Below are positions 1-9,955 of a stretch of DNA of 64,000 bases, in pieces (the stretch's first letter is position 1; every line of letters starts with the position of its first letter). The notes under the pieces were generated by a model, which did not search any database, was not told the origin of the DNA, and was given only the letters and a program-made list of their open reading frames with translations. The position numbers were made by a program, and so were the translations under genes. The DNA is from Mesorhabditis belari (lineage: Eukaryota; Nematoda; Chromadorea; Rhabditida; Rhabditidae), in contig CAUEEP010000741.1 of assembly GCA_958450365.1 (NCBI GenBank), positions 876,001 to 940,000 of the forward strand. The letters are read 5' to 3'.

Positions 1-36
1 CAGCCCCAGGCAATAGGTCCATGCTTTGCTCTTCTT

Positions 37-40
<4 letters not shown>

Positions 41-71
<31 letters not shown>
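41..71. repeat. (CT)n microsatellite
   Basis: Uninterrupted CT dinucleotides. Confidence 0.95.
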
Positions 72-72
<1 letters not shown>

Positions 73-551
73 AAATGGACACTCCACGAGTCGATGCTCA
101 ATCCATGCACACCAGTTGCTTTCAGTCGAGAAATTTAAGTCCCTATTTTGCTAGATCTTTTTCTGCTCAACCTTTTCAATGCAAAACCAAAGCTGTTAGT
201 TTTCTTTTCTTCAAGTTAAACGTATAACTTATTTATCAATTCAATATTTTTGTTTCTATAATATTTACTGGTAAATAACACATTTGTAAACCATTTTTAA
301 ATAGCGCTTTTGTCTTTTTTGCAATCTGTAAACGGCAATCACTTCTTTTTTTAAAAATCTGTTCAAGTAAACCATTTTGTGAAGATACTCAACTTTTAAC
401 GATTCTGCTTACAAGAAAAAGCTGCAGTCCTAAACAAATTTTTTTGCAGAACAATAGGCAAATCTCAAGTATATTTTGGTCAAAAATTGTTCATCTAGTC
501 ATTTTTAGGATTTATTCCATTTAAATCAATCTACCTCAACTATTCCAAGCT
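73..551. other. No gene recognised
   Basis: AT-rich sequence without a supported exon, RNA or repeat. Confidence 0.6.
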
Positions 552-1576
552 TACAGGGTGCGGCTTAAAGGAAATGCGTGGGGTTGTGCCTGATCTCTTC
601 GACTCTTTAGCTTTAATGGTAACGGTTCTCTTGTTTCCCTTGATTATCTTGATTCTCTTGATACTAGCTTTGATGGTAACGGTTCTCTTGTTTCTCTTGA
701 TTATCTTGATTCTCTTGAGACTATTGGGTTGGGGAGAATGAGTCGGCCGAAAATGAAAAATGTCTAAAACTTCTATTCGACTTCGTCAATTAGCTTTGAT
801 ATGGTGAACGGTTAACTTAATTCTCTAAAAATGACATAAAGAAACAAACAGGCCCCGCCAAGAAAAGCCATTCACAAAACTACAAACTGTATCTAGAAAC
901 CATTGGATCTTCCTGCAAATTTCAACTTAAGTAATTGAATGTGCTCTATCTTTCTTATATAAAACAAGAAGGTTTATGTGAAAGAACTGTTCAAATGATG
1001 AGTCGGACTCTTTGCATTTTAACCAGTGCGTTTGGTTCATAACTCCACGAAGAAAAGCTTTGTGGAATCTCTCAAAGTCATTTGTGAGAAATATTGGATC
1101 CTTTTGATACCAACGTAGTTTAAAACTTTATGTGCAAAGTCCCTTTAAAGTTGGCGACTCATGCTCCCAACCCAATAGCTTTGATGGTAACGTTTCTCTT
1201 GTTTCTCTTGATTATCTTGGTTCTCTTGATACTAGCTTTGATGGTAACGGTTCTCTTGTTTCCTCGTCCAGGGCGGTAAAGCTCCAAGCTCTTTGTATCG
1301 TTCAACTACGCGAATCACAACACTTCTATCGACTCCTAGATGTCGAACAATCTCACGTGTCCCATAGCCTTTGACGTGTAAGTCGATGATCAAAGCTCTG
1401 TGAAGATTACGCTTTGCCATCACTAAATGAAACTTTTTTTTCGGTGAAAACAGCAAATTTAAAAAAAAAATAAAACAAGAAATTAAGAAAAAACAAAAAT
1501 TTAGAAGAGCTTTCCTTGAAAAACAGCTAAATTCTTTTGTAAAAGAGGTGAGGCGGTAATTGTGACGCACCCTGTA
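552..1576 (-). mobile_element. Decayed Tc1/mariner-like transposon
   Basis: The ends are short inverted repeats, TACAGGGTGCG (552-562) and CGCACCCTGTA (1566-1576), with TA at each outer edge, as expected of Tc1/mariner elements. On the minus strand inside the right half is the start of a transposase-like frame (1232-1420). No DDE catalytic core remains. The interior instead holds minisatellite-like copies of GATGGTAACGGTTCTCTTG at 612-712 and 1170-1262, plus an inverted pair, CTATTGGGTTGGGGA near 720 and its complement near 1160. Confidence 0.65.
1232..1420 (-). pseudogene. Transposase N-terminal helix-turn-helix fragment
   Basis: The 62-codon frame starts MAKRNLHRALIIDLHVK and contains GYGTREIVRHLGVDRSVVIR, a typical helix-turn-helix of the paired-like DNA-binding domain that opens Tc1/mariner-type transposases, ending near ERYKELGAL. 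The family protein runs about 270-350 residues with a DDE/D catalytic domain; here the frame leaves homology and stops soon after residue 50, so it is a truncated remnant. The open frame extends upstream to 1591, but the Met at 1420 fits the domain start best. Confidence 0.6.
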
Positions 1577-2577
1577 GTGTTGCGCTTGCATCTTTTTGAC
1601 TTTCTAGGATAGTAGCTTAATCTAAACTGAAAATAAGCATTAATCATAAAATCTACGCGTAATTTTACATAGAATAGAGGAAATTTAACATTTTTTAAAT
1701 CACTTTAACAACCCTAGCCGAGCAGTATAAAAAAAAGCTATGCTAAAAATGCTGAAAAATAGTTAAATTCAAGTTTAGGGTCTCTAAAAATCGTCTTTTT
1801 CTGCATTAATGTTTTAAGAGTTAATTACTATAAAAGTAATGCTTTCTAAGCTCCATTTTTGTACATTTATCTTGGCTAACAAAAATGAGAGTATGATTTA
1901 AATTCAACAAAGTTGAGAACTTGTTTAAATGAGAACTTTGCTATTAACCATGCCCAAATGCTATTAACCAATTTTATCAACAATGTGAACTTTTTTTAAG
2001 AACTTTTAAGCTCATAAGCCAGACAGACATAAGCCAGACATTAAATTACATTAAATCTTTCAAAATCAAAACATTTCATCACACTTTCGTTTCTTTTCCG
2101 GTTCTTTTGCACTCTTGCACTATTCTCTAACAATTCTTCATCAATTCCAAGCTTTAACCTTTTCTTCAACGCTTCATTTCACTTTTTTCCTATTGTTTTT
2201 CTCAAAGAATCTTGTGAAAGCTCTAATTTGTATGAAATTTTCTTTTCATTCTTATTATAACTGAAAAAATAAAGCCATGTGGTCGTATAATTCAGAGAAA
2301 AACCTGGATCTTTCGAGAGAATTATATTCTCGGGGAAAACATGCAAAAAACGTGAAACCAAGCATAAATCTCTGATATTTCGAAAAAAGAATCAAATTAT
2401 AGTCATGTTTTTTGATTCAAATAAGACAAAAATCATCTAATTGAGGGGAATTCTTTGATTTTTGAGGAATCGCAAAAGATTTTTAGATTTTTACCCAGTT
2501 TTTCAACTTATTGATCCTGGAAACTGGAAAATGGAAATTCCCTTTTGAATGGAAATTCTTCAAGCTCAATATAATAT
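1577..2577. other. No gene recognised
   Basis: AT-rich; only short chance open frames. Nothing repeated was noticed apart from small TAAGCCAGACA duplicates near 2015-2042. Confidence 0.55.
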
Positions 2578-3163
2578 CTAGAATTTATATATGTTGTTTC
2601 CGATTTAGATTGAACTTATCGCGGACGTCTGATTTAGATTACAGTCTATATCGGAAGTCCGATTTAGATTACAGTCTATATCGAAGTCCGATTTAGATTA
2701 CAGTCTATATCGGACGTCCGATTTAGATTACAGTCTATATCGGACGTCCGATTTAGATTACAGTCTATATCGGTCGTCCGCTTTAGATTACAGTCTATAT
2801 CGGTCGTCCGATTTAGATTACAGTCTATATCGGACGTCCGATTTAGATTACAGTCTATATCGGACGTCCGATTTAGATTACAGTCTATATCGGACGTCCG
2901 ATTTAGATTCAATCTAAATCTTATATAGATTGAACAATAATATAAACATGCTTAATATATGTTCTTAAGCGTTTTCTGTGGTTTTCTCCATTTTTCAAAG
3001 GTCTGTTACTGTTTTTTCTGAAAAAGAAACCCAACTATGAAACAATTTATTAGCGTTAACGCTTAAGAACATATATTAAGCAATCTAAATCGCAAGTAAT
3101 CTAAATCGGACGCCGGATTTAGATTGAATCTAAATCGGATACAACATATATATAGAATTTCTC
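2578..3163. mobile_element. Palindromic element with a 30-base satellite core
   Basis: Outer arms match in inverse orientation: TAGAATTTATATATGTTGTT with CCGATTTAGATTGAA (2578-2616) against the complement of 3115-3163. Inner perfect 24-base arms lie at 2950-2973 and 3058-3081 (GCTTAATATATG.. and its complement). Between them (about 2620-2910) are ten copies of a 30-base unit, CGGACGTCCGATTTAGATTA plus CAGTCTATAT. No coding sequence; the open frames here are repeat translations. Confidence 0.75.
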
Positions 3164-3243
3164 GCATATAAACTTGTCACTTTTGGTTGAAATGAGTGAA
3201 TTTGATTTGATTTAATGAATGAATTTGATCGACTGATGTGTCA

Positions 3244-3661
3244 TAGACCTGCTTAACGAGTCTGGGCAAAATTTTCCGACAGTCTGCCTAGCTCTTCGAT
3301 TTTTTTACTACCCAAAGCTCCTTCAAGCATGAAACCTAGCCCCCTCAAGCAAGCCCTGATTCTAGGCTTCATTTTGATACTAAACATGGCTAGGTTTTGT
3401 TTTACCACTCTTTAGATTTCGATCAATCTTTGCCGGATCTCGATAAGCTTAACAAGTTCAGAAAATTTTTTTATCTAAAATGATCGAAATCTAAAGAATG
3501 GTAAAACCAAAACCTTAGCCATGTTTAGTATCAAAATGAAGCCTAGAATAAGAGTTTGCGGGGGAACTAGGCTTTATGCTTGAAGGAGCTTTGGGTAGTA
3601 AAAAATCGAAGAGCTAGGCAGACTGTCTGAAAATTGCGCCTGGACTCTTTCAACAGGTCTA
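3244..3661. mobile_element. TA-flanked foldback MITE
   Basis: Begins GACCTG (3246) and ends CAGGTC (3659), each bordered by TA. The two arms of about 170 bases match closely in inverse orientation (CAGTCTGCCTAGCTCTTCGA at left, its complement at right), separated by a short AT-rich centre near 3440-3480. Noncoding; the TA flanks fit mobilisation by a Tc1/mariner transposase. Confidence 0.8.
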
Positions 3662-4682
3662 GTGTGTTAAATAGAGTGCGTTTCGAGTTCAAGCTTAAAA
3701 ATTTCAATTTCCCTTTCGATTTCTATTTCTATTTCTATTTCTATTTCTATTTCTACTTCGATTTCTATTTTAAGCTTAAAGTACAAAAAGAAAGCTTCAG
3801 CATTCGCAAGCGTTACGCTAAAGTCAATTTTTCCATTCAGGATTGTTTTTTTTCAATTTATCGTTTCTTTTTTACTTTCAGAAGGCAATTGAGCCGATTT
3901 TAGCTCGATTTGCTGACGTTTTTTTGACTTTAAACCAAGCCAAACCAAGCAAACTTTACTTAAAACACAGCAAACTTTACTTCAACAACTTTTGCATGAA
4001 TCATTTCTTTCGATTTCTCGCATCTTGCCAAGAAATTCCCTTGAAAACGGTCAAATTTTGGCTCGTTTCCTCGTGGATCGAAAAGAAAACAAAAAAAAGA
4101 AAAGATGGATGTTTTTGTAATAATCCCCTTTCCTTCATCGTTTTCTTCAAATTCGCTTCTTCAAAATTTCACTTTTTGTGTTCCGATCTCGATGATCAAA
4201 TCTTTTTCGTTCGATTTGTCATCAGCTTTCTCGTCTTTTTTTGTCTTCCTTTTTCTTAGAAAACTCTTGGCTTTCTTTAGCTAAATGTCTACCGTAAGCT
4301 AGCAAAAAAAAAAAAGCTTTTGCTAGTTTAGCTTTTAGCAAAGAAATTGTTCAACATCCCCAATCTCCAATTTCAATTTTGTCAAATTTTTTCCAATTCT
4401 TAAAATGAATTCTTGAATTTAGAAGATTCTTGATAGAAAAACGAATCAGGTTTTTGAATTTGTAAGGAAAAACTGCGGAATCTTTCGTAAACACTAATTT
4501 TCAGCTTTTAAATTGAAATTTGCTTTTAATTCCAGCTTTCCAGCTTTTAAATTTGTTGCCTAGCAAATGTTAACAGTAACATTACTGTTAAAAGTTTCTT
4601 AATGATCTTCGATCAATCTTTACCGATCTTTGACAGTTTTCATATCGAAAATTTTGTTGTTGCTCGTTTCAAATGAGAATTC
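3662..4682. other. No gene recognised
   Basis: T-rich. Open frames here (for example 3843-4259 on +) are Phe/Lys-rich and look like base-composition artefacts. Contains a (TTTCTA)n stretch at 3712-3765. Confidence 0.55.
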
Positions 4683-5112
4683 TGGAGTTCAGAAGTTAAG
4701 TTAAGAGGTTTAGAAGTTAGGTTAAGAAGCTTAGAAGTTAGGTTAAGAGGTTTAGAAGTTCAGAAGTCAAGGGAAGAAGCTTAGAAGTTAGGTTAAGAGG
4801 TTTAGAAGTTCAGAAGTCAAGGGAAGAAGCTTAGAAGTTAGGTTAAGAGGTTTAGAAGTTCAGAAGTCAAGGGAAGAAGCTTAGAAGTTAGGTTAAGAAG
4901 TTCAGAAGTTAGGTTAAAAAAGTTGAGAAGTTAAGTTAAGAAGTTTAGAAGTTCAAAAGTCAAGTTAAGAAGCTCAGAAATCAAGTTAAGAAGCTCAGAA
5001 GTTCAGAGGTTAAGTTAAGAAGTTTAGAAGTTCAGAAGTTAAGTTAAGAAGTTCAGAAATCAAGTTAAGAAGCTCAGAAGTTCAGAGGTTAAGTTAAGAA
5101 GCTCAGAAGTTG
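4683..5112. repeat. AGAAGTTAGGTTAAGAGGTT minisatellite
   Basis: Higher-order array of roughly 12-base subunits (AGAAGTTA, AGAAGTTC, AGAAGCTT, GTTAAG) with an exact longer period of about 57 bases repeated three times at 4725-4900. Confidence 0.85.
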
Positions 5113-6294
5113 AAGTGCAAAGTTTTGCTAGCAAAATTGACTGATCTTTACCGATCTTCTGTTTTGTTGTTTTTGTTTCGGCAATTTTAGTTAAATTTTT
5201 TTGAAGCAAGAGTAGATTTTGAATTGACTACGAAAAGCTTTCAAACTTTTAACTTGTAGAAATCTGTAGAACTTCTAACTTTTCAAACTTTAAACTTCAA
5301 AGCTAGAAGTTTAAACTCTAAAGTTCAAAGTTCAAAGTTTAAACTTGAAACTTTAGACTTTAAGGTTTAAATGAACTTTGGAGGTTAAAGGTTTAAGGTT
5401 AAACTTTTTTAAACAAACGTTTAAGAACTTTGGAGTTCAAAGTTCAAAGTTTAAACTTCTAAATTGCAATTTGAAAAGAATTTGATCGTTATTTGATTTC
5501 TCTAGAGCTGCTGCAACAGTAGCTTTCCCTAAAAAGCTTTTCTTAGTACCAAAAAATACCAAAAACTACTAAAAGTACCAAAAAATCTTATCAATTTCAA
5601 TCCGTTCTTGGAGTTTTACCTGTGTCTTCTCCATGCAAAACATTTTTTGAAACATTTGAAACATTTGAAACTATTTAAAACCATTTTCCCTTTATAAATC
5701 CCTCTATACCCCTTTCCAGCTTATTTTCCAAACAATTATCACCTTTTCAGCGTTGATCACATCGAGAAAATTTCCGTTTGTTGTGTTTGATTTTGTTTAA
5801 ATCAACTGTACGACGAATAATTGCCTCATTTCGCTTTTTTTTTCACCTCAATTTCCCCGCTTTTCTTTTGCTGACCAAGGAAATTTCAGAAAAAGAAAAC
5901 AAAAAATTTTCGCTTGAAATATTTTCGCTTATTAGTCGGAAGTGGAAAAGAGAAAGGAAATCTGAAAAGTTTTTTTTGCTTTGACAGGTTTCTATGGTCA
6001 TTTGATAATAATTACTATTTTGAGGCGATTTCGAGATTTTTCTGGAGAAGCACTGAAAACAAAACAACAAAAAGAAATGGGAATTTTCGTAATAAAGCTA
6101 AAAGTTTGTATTGGAGCTATAAAGCTTGTATTGAACATCGACGTTGTTTAGAAAGTTTGCGCCTTGCGCTTGTTTTTTGCGTACTTTGTGCTCAACTTTG
6201 TGTAAGGGTAGGGACTAAGATATTTCACTAAGGATTGAAAACTTATAAGGGTGTTGTTTTTGAAGCTCTAACTTCTCCGGTTCTCGAGATGAAA
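5113..6294. other. No gene recognised
   Basis: Contains loosely repeated AAGTTCAAAGTTTAAACTT (5290-5460). No convincing exon. The last 60 bases before the GGAC array resemble a lead-in also used by other GGAC-linked repeats (TTCTCGAGATGAAAGTTGCG). Confidence 0.5.
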
Positions 6295-6432
6295 GTTGCG
6301 TACGGACGGACGGACGGACGGACAGACGGATGGACGAACGGACGAACGGATGGACGAACGGACGGATGGACGGACGGACGGACGGACAGACAGACGGACG
6401 GACGGAAAGGAGGAGAAGGAGAAGGGGGGGGG

Positions 6433-6466
<34 letters not shown>

Positions 6467-6823
6467 GAGACGGACGGACGGACGGACAGACGGATGGACG
6501 AACGGACGAACGGATGGACGAACGGACGGATGGACGGACGGACGGACGGACAGACAGACGAACGGACGAACGGATGGACGGACGGATGGACGGACGAACG
6601 GACGGACGAACGGACGGATGGACGGACGGACGGACGGACGGACAGACAGACGAACGGACGAACGGATGGACGGACGGATGGACGAACGGACGAACGGACG
6701 AACGGACGAACGGACGAACGGACGGACGAACGGACAGACGAACGGACGAACGGATGGACGGACGGATGGACGGACGGATGAACGGACGGACAGACGGACG
6801 AACAGACAGACGGACAGACAGCC
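6295..6823. repeat. Large (GGAC)n/(GGACA)n array with G-tract
   Basis: Over 500 bases of GGAC units with GACA, GAAC and GGAT variants, interrupted by a GGAGAAGG segment and a nearly pure G run (about 6424-6464). Long open frames on both strands of RTDG or VRPS repeats are satellite translations, not genes. The same motif is part of foldback elements at 26275 and 61842. Confidence 0.95.
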
Positions 6824-7320
6824 CTCAATTATGTATTAGTAGATGGTACAGATTGAAAAGTGGTATTATATAATTTCTGCAACAATTACATGGGTAAGGA
6901 TTAAGATATTTCAATATTATAGATCTTGGCTTTTGATTTTTTTGCTCAGCATGGAACAGAAGTTGTTTTTATGCCAGTCAGCCAATTCGCAGCTTGACCA
7001 GCTCCTTTTCTATGTAATGATCAGTAGAACTTCTTTCCGTGACAGCACTGAGAGCCAATTCTCTTTTTCTTTTCAACTTCTCCCAGTTTTCTTGGCTTGG
7101 CTTTCTTTTCTTCCATTTGGTGCCATCCTGCTTTTCAAGAGTAAGAGATAGAGCTGTCTTTTGAGCAACAGGACCACTCCCCTTTATCCTCTGTGAGCTG
7201 TGGCCAGTCCATCTTGTTTACCTCTACCAATTCTCTACAATCCATTGCTAGAATTCGAGCAAGATTTGAATTTTGATCTCTTAAAAATCTCAATTTTTGG
7301 AAAATTAAGTAATTAATTAA
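6824..7320. other. No gene recognised
   Basis: Ordinary AT-rich sequence; a 102-codon frame at 6843-7151 has no family resemblance or splice support. Confidence 0.5.
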
Positions 7321-7428
7321 ACAGAAAGCAGTTAAGCAGTTAAGCAGTTAAGCAGCTAAGCAGTTAAGCAGTTAAGCAGTTAAACAGTTAAGCAGTTAAA
7401 CAGTTAAGTAGTTAAACAGTTAAGCAGA
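7321..7428. repeat. GCAGTTAA tandem array
   Basis: About a dozen 8-9 base units AGCAGTTA or ACAGTTA. Confidence 0.9.
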
Positions 7429-7914
7429 AAAAGTTTCTTCTAGAAAAATCTAAAATTCTTGCTCCCAATCACATCAACTTCCTCAATGCTCAATGAATTG
7501 ATGTCCCGCTTAAAGTTCTTTTTCTTCTCCCCAACTTTCCCCATTTCTCATCCGTTCTCTCGTTATACGAATCTCTCAACAAAATGAAAGCCTTTCAATG
7601 ACCATTCCTTTTACTCTTTTTTTTGTCAACTAATATTTTATAATCTTTGTTCGCTTGGAGCGCGTTTTTTTTAAATGTTTTGTACTTATTTTAAAATGAG
7701 AAACACTATACACTTCCATATTTTGTTTTGGTTAACTTTGGGAAAGCAATTTATACAGTCAAAATCCATGGCTTGATGCTTGTGGCTTGATTATTCAGCT
7801 ATTTAGTTATTTAGTTATTTAGTTATCGAGTTTTACAATAAATTGACTCTGTTTTCTTTCTGTTAAGTGCTCAGTGAGCTTTTGATGATACTTTTATGAT
7901 GTTTAGGTTATGAT

Positions 7915-7972
7915 ATTCATGATTATTATGATTGTTATGATTGTTATGATTGTTATGATTGTTAAGATATTA
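7915..7972. repeat. GATTGTTAT tandem array
   Basis: Short array of 9-base units, preceded by TTTAGTTA units at 7797-7825. Confidence 0.85.
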
Positions 7973-7999
7973 TTTATGAGATTTATGGGGGGTGGGACA

Positions 8000-8395
8000 T
8001 TGTTTCCGGGTCTTTTTGGAAAATCGAGAGATTTTCAACGAGTCGCCCACTTTGAAGGCCTATAACTTTGTCTAGAGATCATATTTCTCTCAGCTTTTTA
8101 TATCAATGGATAGAGAACGTTTCAGGCTTTCAAATGATACCAAAGAGAGCTTGATTATATTTTTCGTTCCCACGCAAACCAGGCGACAAAACATCCGAGT
8201 TGGATAGGCGTCATTTGCTCAAAGTTGGCTCTGATTTTCAGGGACTGGAAGATCGAATTAAGCTCCATTTGGTATCATTTGAAAACCTGAAATGTCCTCT
8301 GTACAGTGCTATAAAAAGTTAACAAAAATATGATCTCTGAACAAAGTTATAGGCCTTTAAAGTGTGACGAGCCGTTCAAAATCCATGGAAACTAC
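8000..8395. mobile_element. Foldback element, about 390 bases
   Basis: The left half (TTTGAAGGCCTATAACTTTG, then AGAGATCATATTT, TTTCAAATGATACCAAA) returns as its complement in the right half (TTTGGTATCATTTGAAAACC ... CAAAGTTATAGGCCTTTAAA). Arms are about 150 bases and roughly 80 percent alike by eye. No coding sequence. Confidence 0.7.
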
Positions 8396-8505
8396 ACAAG
8401 AGCCTAATCTTTCTTTCATGGACCTGAGTTTTCTTTTCTATTGTCAAATCTAACCACTCGATTCATTAATTTATCATATTCCATTCAATTTTTAACTCTA
8501 ATTCC

Positions 8506-8592
8506 TTAACTCCTTAACTCCTTAACTTTTTCCTTAACTCCTTAACTTTTTCCTTAACTCCTTAACTCTTTTCCTTAACTCCTTAACTTTCT
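8506..8592. repeat. CTCCTTAACTTTTTC tandem array
   Basis: Units of CTCCTTAACT with optional TTTTC. Confidence 0.9.
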
Positions 8593-9689
8593 CATTACCA
8601 AATCCTTTCCCAGGTATGGTCAGTCTAAAGCGATCACTCACTTGAGAATTTGAGAGGGAAATCTCTTTGAGAGTAAAGAGAAAAAGTCAATGTGAAGATT
8701 TTTGAAGAAGAAAGGGACTTCCTTCTGAAAATTGAGAGTCGTTTACTTTCAGAGATCTGATAGGTCACCAAATTTAAGTTCAATTTTAATCTAAACAATC
8801 GATAAACAATTGATTTATTCTATAATCGTTCTGTAGAAAAATGGATTTAATCTGAGTCCAGGCTGGAAAAAGTCAATTTTTTCAACACTTAGGCATTTAA
8901 AATCTTGAAATTTAAATTTAAATCATTTAAAATACTAAATGAGCTTTGAATTTTCCAATTCTAGACTCAATCTTTGCTTTTTCTTTGAAACTTTCTTGCC
9001 GTTCTCTCCTTGTTTTCATTTTCGTACTTTTCTTGTTTATTTCAATCTTGATTTCTGTGTGTTTTTTTTTGATTCCGAATTCTTTTCTAAAGTTTCTTCT
9101 CGTTTTTACTTTTAATCCCCGAATTTCGTTCGAAATCTATTTTCAGTCGCCCTCGCCAATAATACAAAAAAATTGACCACGAGATATTCCATTCTTCTAT
9201 ACAAAATTGCCCAAAGCCGGGCTCAAATGTCATTTTCAGAGCGGATTTCACTCAAAAAAAAACCTCTCCCGGGGCAGATCTCTCGAGAATCGTATCGTAG
9301 CTGAAAACAAGGAGAGAACGGCTGCCAATGGGAAGTGGGAAAGGGGAAAAGAAAAGGAAAAAGAAAAGAAAAAAGGGGAATGCCGGTCACTAGGGGAGAC
9401 CCGTCTTTGAGGCGGAAAAGTGAATCGAGAAAAGGGGAAAGGGAAAAATGGACTCAACTTCTTTCTCTGTTTTCATCTCATTCTCAACTTGCATGGTCAA
9501 AACTATGAATAGAGTCGAAAAATCAACCTAATTACTTAACCACTTTGCATGCAACTCAAACAGGGTTGTACCAAGGGAAATTCTTTCCAAGCTAGACTAG
9601 ACTTTTGGCCTGAGCTGATTCATAAAGTATCTGGATGCACCCGAAACTAGGCCTGGAACTTGCCCGGCTTAAACCTGGCTTAGGCTTAG
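8593..9689. other. No gene recognised; one weak exon-like patch
   Basis: At 9240-9335 a TTTTCAG is followed by an open frame (SGFHSKKNLSRGRSLENRIV, then AENKERTAANG) at higher GC than its surroundings. No partner exon was found, so it is only a possibility. Purine-rich GGAAAAGG stretches follow. Confidence 0.35.
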
Positions 9690-9955
9690 GCCTTGCCTGA
9701 CCAGAGCTTAGGCTTAGGCCAACCAGAGCCTGGCCAAACCAGAGCCTGTCCCAACTAGAGCCTGGCCCAACTAGAGCCTGTCCCAACCAGAGCCTGTCCC
9801 AACTAGAGCCTGGGCCAACTAGAGCCTGTCCCAACTAGATCCTGGCCCAACTAGAGCCTGTCACAACTAGAGCCTGTCCCAACTAGAGCCTGTCCCAACC
9901 GAGTCTGGCCCAACCCGAGTCTGGCCCAACCAGAGCCTGGCCCAACCAGGCCATT
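9690..9955. repeat. AGAGCCTGGCCCAACT minisatellite
   Basis: About fifteen 16-17 base units with GGCCCAACT and GTCCCAACT variants. Its translation (GSSWDRLWLGQALVGP) is open but purely repetitive. Confidence 0.9.

Noticed and set aside
2676..2912. 78-codon frame of a ten-residue repeat (NLNRTSDIDC)
   Set aside because: The 30-base satellite is divisible by three, so one frame stays open by chance.
6235..6873. Overlapping frames of 161-212 codons on both strands with RTDG or VRPS repeats
   Set aside because: All frames are open because the DNA is a GGAC tetranucleotide satellite.
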